DNA from: Phycicoccus sp. Root101
Lineage (GTDB): Bacteria; Actinomycetota; Actinomycetes; Actinomycetales; Dermatophilaceae
Direction: 5' to 3'
Assembly (NCBI RefSeq): GCF_001426245.1
Contig: NZ_LMCM01000007.1
Location: 186,001 to 250,000 of the forward strand
DNA: 64,000 bases
Shown here: positions 24,915-33,018 of the stretch, piece after piece
How positions within the stretch are numbered: position 1 is the stretch's first letter
Layout: each line of letters starts with the position of its first letter
Program-made: the position numbers and the translations under genes
The notes under the pieces: generated by a model
Database searches by the model: none
What the model saw: only the letters and a program-made list of their open reading frames with translations
What the model was told of the DNA's origin: nothing

Positions 24915-25955
24915 ATGGACGCAGCGCCCCGGTCGACCTACCTGGCCGAGCGGATCCGCCGCGAGTTCGGCGTGGACGTGGACCGGCTGGTGCCCGTCGG
25001 TCTGGGCGGCGACACCGGCGCCGACCTCGTGCGCGTGGTGGCCACCGACGGCAGCGAGTACGCGGCGAAGACCAGTCGCGGCCCCCAGCCCGGGCTCGCG
25101 GTCGCGGCCCTCCTCGCGGGTCGCGGCGTGCCCGGCGTCCCGGGCCCGGTGCCCACCCGGGACGGCACCCTGGTCTCGGTCGCGCACGACGACGGATCGA
25201 GGCTCAGCCTCGTGCCCTGGGTGCACGGCCGCCGGGTCCTCGACACCGGTATGGCGCCGCGCGAGTGGGTGCTCCTCGGCGAGCTCCTCGGCCGGCTGCA
25301 CACCGTCCCCCTGTCCCCGAGCGCACCAGGACCCGGGTCGGCGCTCGCCAGCGTGCCGGTCGAGGACCATGACCCGCGTCGGGTGGTGGCGCAGGCCACG
25401 GGCTTCGGCGAAGTGGTCCGCCGCGCTGCGCTCGACGGTCCCGGCGACCCGGTCGTCGTCGAGGTTGTCGAGCTCTGGGACACCCACGGTCCGCGGGTCC
25501 TGGCCGTCGCCCACAGGGCCACCGAGCTGGCCGCCTCCCCCGCGTGGACCAACGCCCTCCGCGTCCTCTGCCACGGCGACCCGCACCACGGCAACCTGCT
25601 CGTCGACGGGAGCGGCCAGGTCCACCTGGTCGACTGGGACGACGCGGTGCTCGCGCCGAGGGAGGCGGACCTGATGTTCGTCGTGGGCGGCGTCTTCTCC
25701 CACGCGCCCATCACCGACGAACAGGTCCGGTGGTTCTTCCAGGGGTACTCACCCGTGACGGGGACCGTACCCGGCGACCTGGACGGTGACCTGTTGACCT
25801 ACCTGCGCTGCGTGCGCAGCCTGGTCGACGTCCTCGACCTGCTCGAGCACGCCCTGGCCGTCGGCACCCATCCCGTGCCTGATCGGCAGGAGTCCGTCCG
25901 GTACGCCCGGGGAACCCTCGGGCCGGGCGGACTCCTGCCGCTCGCCCTGGGCTGA
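24915..25955 (+). CDS. Aminoglycoside phosphotransferase-like kinase (APH family)
   Basis: A 346-residue kinase-fold protein. The catalytic loop LCHGDPHHGNLLVDG and the metal-binding VHLVDWDDAVLAPREADL (the Brenner and DFG-equivalent motifs) are intact, as is a nucleotide-binding N-lobe. The family includes antibiotic kinases but also fructosamine, homoserine and choline kinases; the sequence does not reveal the substrate, and drug resistance should not be assumed. Single leaderless gene. Confidence 0.82.
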   Translation: MDAAPRSTYLAERIRREFGVDVDRLVPVGLGGDTGADLVRVVATDGSEYAAKTSRGPQPGLAVAALLAGRGVPGVPGPVPTRDGTLVSVAHDDGSRLSLVPWVHGRRVLDTGMAPREWVLLGELLGRLHTVPLSPSAPGPGSALASVPVEDHDPRRVVAQATGFGEVVRRAALDGPGDPVVVEVVELWDTHGPRVLAVAHRATELAASPAWTNALRVLCHGDPHHGNLLVDGSGQVHLVDWDDAVLAPREADLMFVVGGVFSHAPITDEQVRWFFQGYSPVTGTVPGDLDGDLLTYLRCVRSLVDVLDLLEHALAVGTHPVPDRQESVRYARGTLGPGGLLPLALG

Positions 25956-26016
25956 CTCCGGAGCGGCCGGGGTCGCCGCGCGAGGGACGACCCTGCCGCT
26001 CTGGGACGATGGGCGG

Positions 26017-27048
26017 GTGAAATCCCACGACCAGCTCACCGACCTCCCGCCGGACTGGTCGACGCGGGTGCCCTCCTCCACCGACGTCCCTGCACTGGTG
26101 CGCCTCGTCGCCCGCCACCACGAGGCGACACGGGGGGCCAGCTCGGTGGACGAGACCACCGTGGCCCTCGAGGTCGCCGGTCACGCCTCGTGGACCCGGC
26201 GCCAGCTGCTGGTCGTCGACGAGCAGGGCGAGGTGCGCGCCTGGGTCCGGGTGCACGACCGGGCTGCCGGACGCACCGTCGTCGACCTCACGGTGGACCC
26301 AGGGGTCGAGGAACGCCACGCGGTGGCGGCCGCATTGTTCGCGTGGTCGGAGCAGACGGCCCTCGACATCGCCGGCCAACGGGGCCTCGCCGGCACGCAG
26401 CTGGACTCCGGCCGCCACGTCGGCGACGACGACCAGGCACGCTGGCTGGCCGCGGCGGCATACACGAAGGTCCGGACCTGGCTGCAGATGTCGCGGCCCG
26501 TCGCGGCGGCGGAGGCCGGGGAGGGCGTCCTGTCCGCGCCGAAGGAGGGGGTGACGGTGCGACGCGTCGCCACCCACGAGAACGGCCTGCCCGTGGCAGG
26601 GGACCTGCAGACGGTGCACCAGATGCTCGAGGAGTCGTTCGCCGACCACTTCAACTCCTACCGCGAGAGCTTCCCCGAGTTCGTCCAGCGGCTCCGCGAG
26701 GACCCCGGGCACCGCTGGGACCACTGGTGGATCGCGGAGGTGGAGACGGACGGGGTCGTCCTGCCCGGTGGGGCGATCGTCAGCTCGGTGCTGTCGGCCG
26801 ACGCGAGTGGCGTGGAGGGGAGCTACATCGACTACATCGGGGTGCATCGTCGGTCCCGAGGGCGCGGGGTGGCGAAGGCGTTGCTGCACACCGTGATCCG
26901 CGATGCTGCCGAACGTGGGCGCAACCGCGTCAACCTCGAGGTGGATGCGGACTCCCCCACCGGGGCCGACGGGCTCTACGTCTCGATGGGCTGGGAGACG
27001 AGCTACCGCACGGAGTCCTGGCACCGCGACGTCACGCTTGCCGACTGA
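26017..27048 (+). CDS. GNAT-family acetyltransferase, two-domain
   Basis: A 343-residue protein with two GNAT-like halves, a layout shared with mycothiol synthase-type enzymes. The C-terminal half has the acetyl-CoA loop IGVHRRSRGRGVAKALLHTV and the closing NLEVDADSPTGADGLYVSMG. The N-terminal half is diverged. It would acetylate a small molecule or protein; MshD identity is not claimed. GTG at 26017 lies six bases after GACGAT. Convergent with the amidohydrolase. Confidence 0.78.
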   Translation: MKSHDQLTDLPPDWSTRVPSSTDVPALVRLVARHHEATRGASSVDETTVALEVAGHASWTRRQLLVVDEQGEVRAWVRVHDRAAGRTVVDLTVDPGVEERHAVAAALFAWSEQTALDIAGQRGLAGTQLDSGRHVGDDDQARWLAAAAYTKVRTWLQMSRPVAAAEAGEGVLSAPKEGVTVRRVATHENGLPVAGDLQTVHQMLEESFADHFNSYRESFPEFVQRLREDPGHRWDHWWIAEVETDGVVLPGGAIVSSVLSADASGVEGSYIDYIGVHRRSRGRGVAKALLHTVIRDAAERGRNRVNLEVDADSPTGADGLYVSMGWETSYRTESWHRDVTLAD

Positions 27049-27082
27049 CCCACCGTCGACGAGGTCGGAGGGAGGCGCGCAG

Positions 27083-27982
27083 TCAGGCAGCCAGCCCCAT
27101 GAGACGGGCCCCGTTGTGCCACAACACCTTGCGCATCCAGTCGTCCCCGAACCCGAGACGGTCCAACGCCTCGATCTGGTGCGCGTACGGGTACGGGATC
27201 TGGGGGAAGTCCGAGCCCAGGACGACCTTGTCGCCCAGGGCGGCAAGGCGGGGCAGGTAGTCGTCCGGCATCGGGGCGAAGCGGTTGGTGAAGTCTGTGC
27301 CGACCATCGTCGTGTCGAGGTGGACCCGGTCGTGGTTCTCGGCGAGGTCGGCGAACGCGTGGTACTCCGACATGCCCAGGTGCGCGATGACCAGCGCGAG
27401 GTCCGGGTGCCTGCGCAGGAGCTCGGCCACGGCCCCCGGACCGGTGAACTCCCCTGCCAGGGGGGCCGACCCGGCGTGGAGCACGATCGGGACACCCGCC
27501 TCGGCGAGCACGCCCCAGGCGTCGTCGAGGAGCGGGTCGAGCGGGCTGAACCGGCCGACCTGCACGTGCAGCTTGAACAGCCTCGCACCGGCCGCCAGGG
27601 CAGACCGCACCTCGTCCGCCGCACCCGGCTCGGGGAAGAAGGTCGCGCTGTGGACGGCGTCCGGGACCCGCTCGGCGAACTCCGTGCCCCACGCGTTGAG
27701 CCACGCCGCCATCCCGGTCCTGTGGGCATAGTTGAGGGCCGGGATCCCCTTCAGCCCCAGGGAACGCAGGGCCTGCAGTCGGCCCGGCTCGTCCTGGCGG
27801 TAGGTGATCGGCCACGGCGTGCCGTAGTGCTCCTCGGCGTGGTCGAAGTAGTCCCAGACCTTGCGCAGCATGGGGTCCGGCATGAAGTGCACGTGGATGT
27901 CGGCCAGACCGGGCAGGCCCAGCGCGCGCCAGTAGGCAGGGACGTCCTCGTCACGGGTGGGCGCGGTGGGGGCCTCGGTCAC
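27083..27982 (-). CDS. Amidohydrolase 2-family metal-dependent hydrolase/decarboxylase
   Basis: A 299-residue TIM-barrel enzyme. Metal ligands are visible in order: DIHVHF (His-x-His), VLHAGSAP, VIAHLGMSEY and the Asp of VLGSDFPQ. The family includes ACMSD-like decarboxylases and lactonases. GTG at 27982 overlaps the idi stop by four bases and also sits six bases after TACGGT, so it could be made from both a coupled operon transcript and its own leaderless one. Its place at the end of the isoprenoid/polyketide operon is intriguing but its role there is unproven. Confidence 0.82.
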   Translation of the reverse strand: MTEAPTAPTRDEDVPAYWRALGLPGLADIHVHFMPDPMLRKVWDYFDHAEEHYGTPWPITYRQDEPGRLQALRSLGLKGIPALNYAHRTGMAAWLNAWGTEFAERVPDAVHSATFFPEPGAADEVRSALAAGARLFKLHVQVGRFSPLDPLLDDAWGVLAEAGVPIVLHAGSAPLAGEFTGPGAVAELLRRHPDLALVIAHLGMSEYHAFADLAENHDRVHLDTTMVGTDFTNRFAPMPDDYLPRLAALGDKVVLGSDFPQIPYPYAHQIEALDRLGFGDDWMRKVLWHNGARLMGLAA

Positions 27983-28614
27983 CCGCCCACCGTACGAGCC
28001 GCCGGCGGCAGCAGCGCGGCGTCCCCCTCGGACCAGCGCCGGGGGTCGGGGCCGAGCGCCTCGAGCAGGCGCAGCTGCCGAGCACACCACGGCGACACGG
28101 CGCGCAGGCCGAACCGCACCTCCTCGCAGACCTCGTGCCACCCCACCCACGTGGCCTCGTGCACCTCGCTCGCATCGAGCCGCAACCGCTCTCCGGGTGC
28201 CAGCCACGCGGCATACACGGGGCAGAGCTCGTGCTCGACGACACCATCCATCTCCGCGCGGTAGCCGAACCCGGGCAGCACGAGACGGACACCGGTGACG
28301 ATGGCACCGAGCTCCTGGAGCGCGCGACGGCGCACCGCTTCGGCGAGGTCCTCGCCGGGCGCCGGGTGACCGCAGACGGAGTTCGTCCAGATGCCGGGGA
28401 AGGTGGGCTTGTCGAGGGCGCGCCGGGTCAGCAGGAGGTGCCCGTCGCTGCCGAAGACGTAGGCGGAGAAGGCCAGGTGCAGGGGCGTGTCGGCGGTGTG
28501 GACGGTGGCCTTCGGGGCGGTCCCGACGGCCCGGCCCTCGTCGTCCAGCAGGACGACGAGCTCCTCCATCGTCGAGTCCGTGGTCGACGTCGGTCGGGAC
28601 GCGCCCGTGGTCAT
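27979..28614 (-). CDS. idi: Isopentenyl-diphosphate delta-isomerase (type 1)
   Basis: Interconverts isopentenyl and dimethylallyl diphosphate, supplying allylic primers for prenyl chains. The 211-residue Nudix-fold protein keeps the catalytic cysteine in WTNSVCGHP, the Nudix-like GEDLAEAVRRRALQELGA and the catalytic glutamate in EHELCPVY. ATG at 28614 overlaps the upstream oxidoreductase stop by four bases (ATGA). Within this operon it likely raises prenyl-donor supply for the UbiA prenyltransferase encoded divergently. Confidence 0.93.
   Translation of the reverse strand: MTTGASRPTSTTDSTMEELVVLLDDEGRAVGTAPKATVHTADTPLHLAFSAYVFGSDGHLLLTRRALDKPTFPGIWTNSVCGHPAPGEDLAEAVRRRALQELGAIVTGVRLVLPGFGYRAEMDGVVEHELCPVYAAWLAPGERLRLDASEVHEATWVGWHEVCEEVRFGLRAVSPWCARQLRLLEALGPDPRRWSEGDAALLPPAARTVGG
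27989..27994 (-). promoter_or_regulatory. -10-like box inside idi, ahead of the amidohydrolase
   Basis: TACGGT on the minus strand ends six bases before the GTG at 27982. It lies within the last codons of idi and could give a separate leaderless transcript. Confidence 0.4.
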
Positions 28615-29675
28615 CGCACCCTCCCGAGCTCGTGCACGGCCCCGACGAAGACCGGCCGCAGCGCCGCGGCGGCAGGGACGATCGCCCGCCGCACCCAGGC
28701 CGGACGCGTCGCCTGGACGAGTCCCTGCGTGAGCACCGTGTAGCGCCAGCTCGCTCGTCGCCAGCCGCGTTCGTACTGCTGCGGGTCCCTCGCGCAGACG
28801 GCGGCCACCGCTTCGGCCGCCTGGGCGATGCCCAACGAGATCCCTTCTCCCGTCAGGGCGTCCACGTAGCCGCTCGCGTCCCCCACGAGGAGCACGCGGC
28901 CCGCGACGCGTCGGCGGGACCGCTGGCGCAGGGGGCCGGCACCGCGCAGGTCGCTGCCGTAGCCGGTGGCGCCGCCGAGGCGTTCCAAGAGGGCGGGGAA
29001 CTGCTCGAGGAGCGCGTCGTACCCGGCTCGGCTGCGGGTCAGCAGCGCGACCCCGACCAGGTCCGGCGCCACCGGGGTGACGTACGCCTCGGCCGTCGGC
29101 CCCCAGTGCACCTCGACGTGGTCGGACCACGGGGCGATGGCGTGGTGGCGGCGCAGCCCGAACCTCGCCGGTCCACGTGCCGGGGCGTCGAGACCGAGGG
29201 CGCGACGCACCGGTGAGTGCAGCCCGTCCGCCGCGAGGACGTATGCCGCCCGGACCGGCTCCCCCGCACGGCCCCCCTCGCGGGTGGCGACGGTGACCGC
29301 GTCGCCGTCCTGGGCGAGGTCGCCAGCGGCCACCCGTCGGACCTCGACCCCGGCCTCGTGCACGGCGTCGTCGAGGGCGGCGTGGAGCGTCGTCCGGCGG
29401 ACGCCACGACCCGCGCCGTCACGGAAGTCGGCCTGGGCCTGGCGTTTACCTGCGAGGTAGCGGATCCCCGTGAGCGGCAGCCCCTGCGGGTCCACCCCGA
29501 GCGAGGCGAGCGCGGCGACCGCACCCGGCATCAGCCCCTCGCCGCAGGCCTTGTCGATGGGTCCGCAACGGGGCTCCAGCACCATGACGGACCGTCCGTG
29601 ACGAGCCGCCTGGAGGGCTGCCGCGAGCCCCACGGGGCCGCCCCCGATGACGGCGACGTCGACCTCGGCCGTCAT
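28611..29675 (-). CDS. FAD-dependent oxidoreductase, geranylgeranyl-reductase/aromatic-hydroxylase family
   Basis: A 354-residue flavoprotein. Motifs in order: N-terminal FAD loop VAVIGGGPVGLAAALQAARHG, the geranylgeranyl-reductase-like KACGEGLMPGAV, the DG motif VLAADGLHSPVRR and the second FAD motif LLVGDASGYVDALTGEGISLG. Such enzymes either saturate prenyl chains or hydroxylate phenolic rings. In a type III PKS cluster, ring hydroxylation (SrsC-like) or prenyl reduction are both credible. Start and stop overlap its neighbours by four bases, so the operon is tightly coupled. Confidence 0.87.
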   Translation of the reverse strand: MTAEVDVAVIGGGPVGLAAALQAARHGRSVMVLEPRCGPIDKACGEGLMPGAVAALASLGVDPQGLPLTGIRYLAGKRQAQADFRDGAGRGVRRTTLHAALDDAVHEAGVEVRRVAAGDLAQDGDAVTVATREGGRAGEPVRAAYVLAADGLHSPVRRALGLDAPARGPARFGLRRHHAIAPWSDHVEVHWGPTAEAYVTPVAPDLVGVALLTRSRAGYDALLEQFPALLERLGGATGYGSDLRGAGPLRQRSRRRVAGRVLLVGDASGYVDALTGEGISLGIAQAAEAVAAVCARDPQQYERGWRRASWRYTVLTQGLVQATRPAWVRRAIVPAAAALRPVFVGAVHELGRVR

Positions 29676-30205
29676 GGCGTGCCCACCGCCACGTCGAGGT
29701 CCGCGAGGGCGCGCTCCTCGGCGCGCAACCGCACGGTCAGCAACGCTGCGTTGGCGATCGTGAACACGACTGCCGTGACCCAGGCCGTGTGGACCAGCGG
29801 CAGCGCGACTCCCTCGACGACGACGGCGACGTAGTTGGGGTGGGAGAAGAAGCGGTACGGACCGCCCGTCACCCGCCCGGCGCCCGGCACGACGATGACG
29901 CGGGTGTTCCACTGGTGGCCGAGGGTCCGGATGCACCACCACCGCAACGCCTGGCAGGCGGCGACCACCACGAGCATCGGCCAGCCCAGGGCGGCGTGGA
30001 ACGGGCGGTCCGCGACGAGCACCTCGACCAGGGCCCCCACGAGCAGCGCCGAGTGCAGCACCACCATGACCGGGTAGTGGCCGAACCCGGTCTCCCGCCC
30101 GCCGCGGGCGAAGGCCCAGGCGGCGTTCCGCTTGGAGACGACCAGCTCGGCGAGCCGCTCGAGGCTGACGACGAGGACGAGTGCGACGAAGAGGGCGACG
30201 GACAC
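29672..30205 (-). CDS. Isoprenylcysteine carboxyl methyltransferase-like membrane methyltransferase
   Basis: A 177-residue membrane protein with about five hydrophobic segments and the ICMT-family C-terminal SAM region seen in GPYRFFSHPNYVAVVVEG and LRAEERAL. Bacterial members next to type III PKS genes O-methylate alkylresorcinol-type phenols (known for SrsB), which is the likely role here. GTG at 30205 lies three bases after the PKS stop; its stop overlaps the next gene. Confidence 0.88.
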   Translation of the reverse strand: MSVALFVALVLVVSLERLAELVVSKRNAAWAFARGGRETGFGHYPVMVVLHSALLVGALVEVLVADRPFHAALGWPMLVVVAACQALRWWCIRTLGHQWNTRVIVVPGAGRVTGGPYRFFSHPNYVAVVVEGVALPLVHTAWVTAVVFTIANAALLTVRLRAEERALADLDVAVGTP

Positions 30206-30208
30206 CGG

Positions 30209-31273
30209 TCAGGCCCCCGGGGCGTGCAGGAGGACCATCTCGAGGCAGAACCCCGGGCCCATCGCGAGCAGCAGCCCATGGGTGCCGGGCGCGGGCGGAC
30301 GGTCGCGCAGCGTGTCGGCGAGCACGTGCAGGACCGACGCCGACGAGAGGTTGCCGATGCGGGCCAGGCTGTCCCACGTCATCCCGAGCGCGTCGCGGTC
30401 GACCTCCAGGGCCTCCTGCATCGCCTCGAGCACCTTGGGCCCACCCGGGTGGGCCACCCACCAGCCGATGTCCGCACGGGTCAACCCCTGGTCGGCGAGG
30501 AACCCGTCGACGTCCTCGCGCAGGTTCTCCCTGACGAGGTCGGGCACCTCGACACCCAGGACGATGCGCAGACCGCTGGCCCCGACGTCCCACCCCATGG
30601 CGCGCTCGGTGTCGGCATACATCCGGCTGCGGGTGGCGAGCACCCGCGGTCCGGACGCGGACCCGTGGTCGGCGCCCACCATGACCACGGCCGCGGCCCC
30701 GTCGCCGAACAGGCCGCTCGCCACGAGGTTGGCCATCGAGGTGTCGTCGCGCTGGACGGTGAGGCTGCAGAGCTCCGTGGACACGAGGACGGCCACCTCG
30801 CCGGGGTGGCCCAGCAGGTAGTCGTGGACCCGTGCGACCCCGGCAGCCCCGGCGACGCAGCCCAAACCCACCAGGGGGACGCGCTTGACGTCGGCCCGCA
30901 GCCCGATGCGCGCGGCGATCCGCGCCTCGACCGAGGGGACGGCCAACCCGGTGATGGTCGCGGAGACCACCAGGTCGACGTCCCGCACGGTGAGACCCGC
31001 CGCCGCCAGCGCCTCCTCGACCGCCTCCGAACCCAGGTCGACGGCGACGCGGATGAACTCGTCGTTGGAGGCGCCGAAGTCCTTGAGCTCGGGGTAGCGC
31101 TCCAGCGGGAGGGCCAGGTGCCGGAACTCGACGCCTGCGTTGCCGTGGACCCGTTGCAGGAGAGGCAGGTTCGGCTTGTGGGGAGCAAGGACCTCGGCGA
31201 AGACCTCGGTGACCTCGCTCTGGGGGTAGCGGTGCTCCGGGAGCGTGCCGCGGACGGAGAGGAGGTGGCTCAC
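30209..31273 (-). CDS. Type III polyketide synthase (chalcone/stilbene synthase family)
   Basis: Extends an acyl-CoA starter with malonyl units and cyclises the chain to a pyrone, resorcinol or phloroglucinol. The 354-residue protein keeps the catalytic triad: Cys139 in LVGLGCVAGAAG, His275 in WWVAHPGGPK and Asn308 in IGNLSSASV. The C-terminal GPGFCLEMVLL is typical. GTG at 31273 is chosen because TAGGCT ends six bases upstream; GTG at 31279 would add two residues. First gene of a five-gene operon that also encodes a methyltransferase, FAD enzyme, Idi and an amidohydrolase. Confidence 0.92.
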   Translation of the reverse strand: MSHLLSVRGTLPEHRYPQSEVTEVFAEVLAPHKPNLPLLQRVHGNAGVEFRHLALPLERYPELKDFGASNDEFIRVAVDLGSEAVEEALAAAGLTVRDVDLVVSATITGLAVPSVEARIAARIGLRADVKRVPLVGLGCVAGAAGVARVHDYLLGHPGEVAVLVSTELCSLTVQRDDTSMANLVASGLFGDGAAAVVMVGADHGSASGPRVLATRSRMYADTERAMGWDVGASGLRIVLGVEVPDLVRENLREDVDGFLADQGLTRADIGWWVAHPGGPKVLEAMQEALEVDRDALGMTWDSLARIGNLSSASVLHVLADTLRDRPPAPGTHGLLLAMGPGFCLEMVLLHAPGA

Positions 31274-31279
31274 CTCCAC

Positions 31280-31285
31280 AGCCTA
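31280..31285 (-). promoter_or_regulatory. -10 box of the type III PKS operon
   Basis: TAGGCT on the minus strand ends six bases before GTG at 31273. It is back-to-back with the divergent UbiA -10 box at 31337, so the two transcription units share a 75-base regulatory gap. Confidence 0.6.
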
Positions 31286-31336
31286 GGCACGGCCGGCCCG
31301 GGAGCGCGCCCTCGGCGCCATACCGTTCCTCGCACC

Positions 31337-31342
31337 TACGCT
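31337..31342 (+). promoter_or_regulatory. -10 box of the leaderless UbiA gene
   Basis: TACGCT ends seven bases before the ATG at 31350. Confidence 0.6.
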
Positions 31343-31349
31343 GCGGGGT

Positions 31350-32210
31350 ATGGGTGAGGGCACCGACGGACCGGCGGCACCGTCCGCCGCGCGGCCCCGA
31401 CCGGGCCCGCACCGCCTGCTCGCGATCCTCGCGGCGGCCCACCCCGCACCCGCCCTCGCGGTCACCGTCCTGACCGCCCTGCTCGCCGTGGCTGCCGGGC
31501 ACTCCTTCGGCTCCGGCCTCCTCGTCGTGGCCGCGGTCGCGACCGGGCAGCTCGGGATCGGGTGGTCCAACGACCTCATCGACGCCGACCGCGACCGCCG
31601 GGTCGGCCGGACGGACAAGCCCGTCGCCACCGGCGCCGCGTCGGAGGCCGTGGTTCGCAGCGCCATCGCGGTGTCCCTCGTCGCGTGCGTGGTGCTCTCC
31701 CTCGCGTGCGGCTGGCGTTCGGGGTCGGTGCACCTGGCGCTCGGGGTCGCCTCCGGGTGGGCCTACAACCTCGGCCTCAAGCGCACGGCCTGGTCGGCGG
31801 TCCCGTATGCGGTCGCCTTCGGCGCGCTGCCCGCGGTCGTCAGCCTCGCCCTCCCAACCCCGTCCTGGCCACCGGCCTGGATGGTCGCCACCGGCGCAGT
31901 CCTGGGGGTGGGCGCGCACCTGCTCAACGCCCTCCCCGACCTCGCGGACGACGCGGCGACCGGTGTGCGAGGGCTCCCCCAGCGGCTGGGGGCAGGCGTC
32001 GTGCGGGTCGTGGCACCGCTGGTGCTGCTCGCAGGCTCCGCGGTCGCCGTGCTCGGCCCGCCGGGTCCGGTGCCACTGTCCGCAGCCGTCGCCGGAGGGC
32101 TCTGCGTCGCGCTGGCCGCGGTCGCAGTGGGCGGACGGGGACGGGTCCCGTTCCTCGCCTCGATCGCCATCGCGCTCGTCGACGTCGTCAGCCTCGTCCT
32201 GCGCGCCTGA
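31350..32210 (+). CDS. UbiA-family prenyltransferase
   Basis: A 286-residue membrane enzyme that attaches a prenyl chain to an aromatic or quinone-like acceptor. The Mg-prenyl-diphosphate site is intact as NDLIDADRD (residues 74-82), followed by the basic RRVGRTDKPVATG. The second acidic site is in LLNALPDLADD. Multiple hydrophobic helices fill the rest. Divergent from the type III PKS operon, it likely prenylates the PKS product (inference). Leaderless start. Convergent with the ABC ATPase gene, stops 10 bases apart. Confidence 0.88.
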   Translation: MGEGTDGPAAPSAARPRPGPHRLLAILAAAHPAPALAVTVLTALLAVAAGHSFGSGLLVVAAVATGQLGIGWSNDLIDADRDRRVGRTDKPVATGAASEAVVRSAIAVSLVACVVLSLACGWRSGSVHLALGVASGWAYNLGLKRTAWSAVPYAVAFGALPAVVSLALPTPSWPPAWMVATGAVLGVGAHLLNALPDLADDAATGVRGLPQRLGAGVVRVVAPLVLLAGSAVAVLGPPGPVPLSAAVAGGLCVALAAVAVGGRGRVPFLASIAIALVDVVSLVLRA

Positions 32211-32220
32211 CGGCGCGGCC

Positions 32221-33018
32221 TCAGATGGGTTCGAGCAGCCGCTGGAGGAAGGTCTTGGTCCGGGGGTGCTGGGGGTTCGCGATGACGTCCTGCGGCGGAC
32301 CCTGCTCCACGATCAGGCCGCCGTCGATGAAGAGCACCTGGTCGGCGACCTGCTGCGCGAACCTCAGCTCGTGCGTCACCACCACCATGGTCAGGCCCTC
32401 TCCGGCGAGGGCCTTCATCACGCCGAGGACGTCGCCGACGAGCTCGGGGTCGAGCGCGGAGGTGGGTTCGTCGAAGAGCACGAGGTCGGGCCGCATCGCC
32501 AGTGCCCGGGCGATCCCGACGCGCTGCTGCTGACCGCCCGAGAGCTGGAAGGGGTACTTGTCGGCGTGGTCGGCCAAGCCCACCTTGTCGAGGAGCCGGC
32601 GAGCCCGCTCCGTCGCCTCGGCGCCGGGTTCGTGCTGGACGACGACCGGGCCCTCGGTGACGTTCTCGAGCGCGGTCTTGTGCGGGAAGAGGTGGTGGGC
32701 CTGGAAGACCATGCCGCTGTGGCGACGCAGCGCCATGAGCTCGGCCCGCTGCGCTCGGGGCAGGCGGCCGCGGGCACCGGGGTTGATGCCGGCGAAGTCG
32801 ACGGTGGTGTCGCCGATCCGGACGATCCCCTTGTCGGGCACCTCGAGGGCGTTCAGGGCGCGCAGCAGCGTGGTCTTGCCGGAGCCGGACGGTCCGATGA
32901 CGCAGGTGACGGTGCCCGGGTCGACGGTGAACGACACGTCCTCGATGACGACGTTGTCGCCGAAGGACTTGCGCAGGTGCTCGACCTCGACGAGGTGGGT
33001 GCTGGGAGAGGTGCTCAT
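32221..33018 (-). CDS. Polar amino-acid ABC transporter ATP-binding protein
   Basis: A 265-residue ATPase that powers the importer encoded upstream. Walker [11 protein letters not shown]-loop [13 protein letters not shown], signature LSGGQQQR, Walker [12 protein letters not shown] and H-loop VVVTHEL are all present, and the family-typical C-terminal [12 protein letters not shown] is seen. Closest type is GlnQ/HisP. ATG overlaps the end of the fused permease gene by four bases. Confidence 0.93.
   Translation of the reverse strand: MSTSPSTHLVEVEHLRKSFGDNVVIEDVSFTVDPGTVTCVIGPSGSGKTTLLRALNALEVPDKGIVRIGDTTVDFAGINPGARGRLPRAQRAELMALRRHSGMVFQAHHLFPHKTALENVTEGPVVVQHEPGAEATERARRLLDKVGLADHADKYPFQLSGGQQQRVGIARALAMRPDLVLFDEPTSALDPELVGDVLGVMKALAGEGLTMVVVTHELRFAQQVADQVLFIDGGLIVEQGPPQDVIANPQHPRTKTFLQRLLEPI

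Noticed and set aside
24915-25955. Phosphotransferase considered as an antibiotic resistance gene
   Set aside because: Only general kinase-fold motifs are visible; chromosomal actinobacterial members mostly act on metabolites.
28611-31919. Very long minus-strand open frame crossing several genes
   Set aside because: High GC removes stop codons in shadow frames. The low-complexity Arg/Pro/Gly translation matches no family apart from the in-frame stretch of the FAD oxidoreductase, which I annotated alone.
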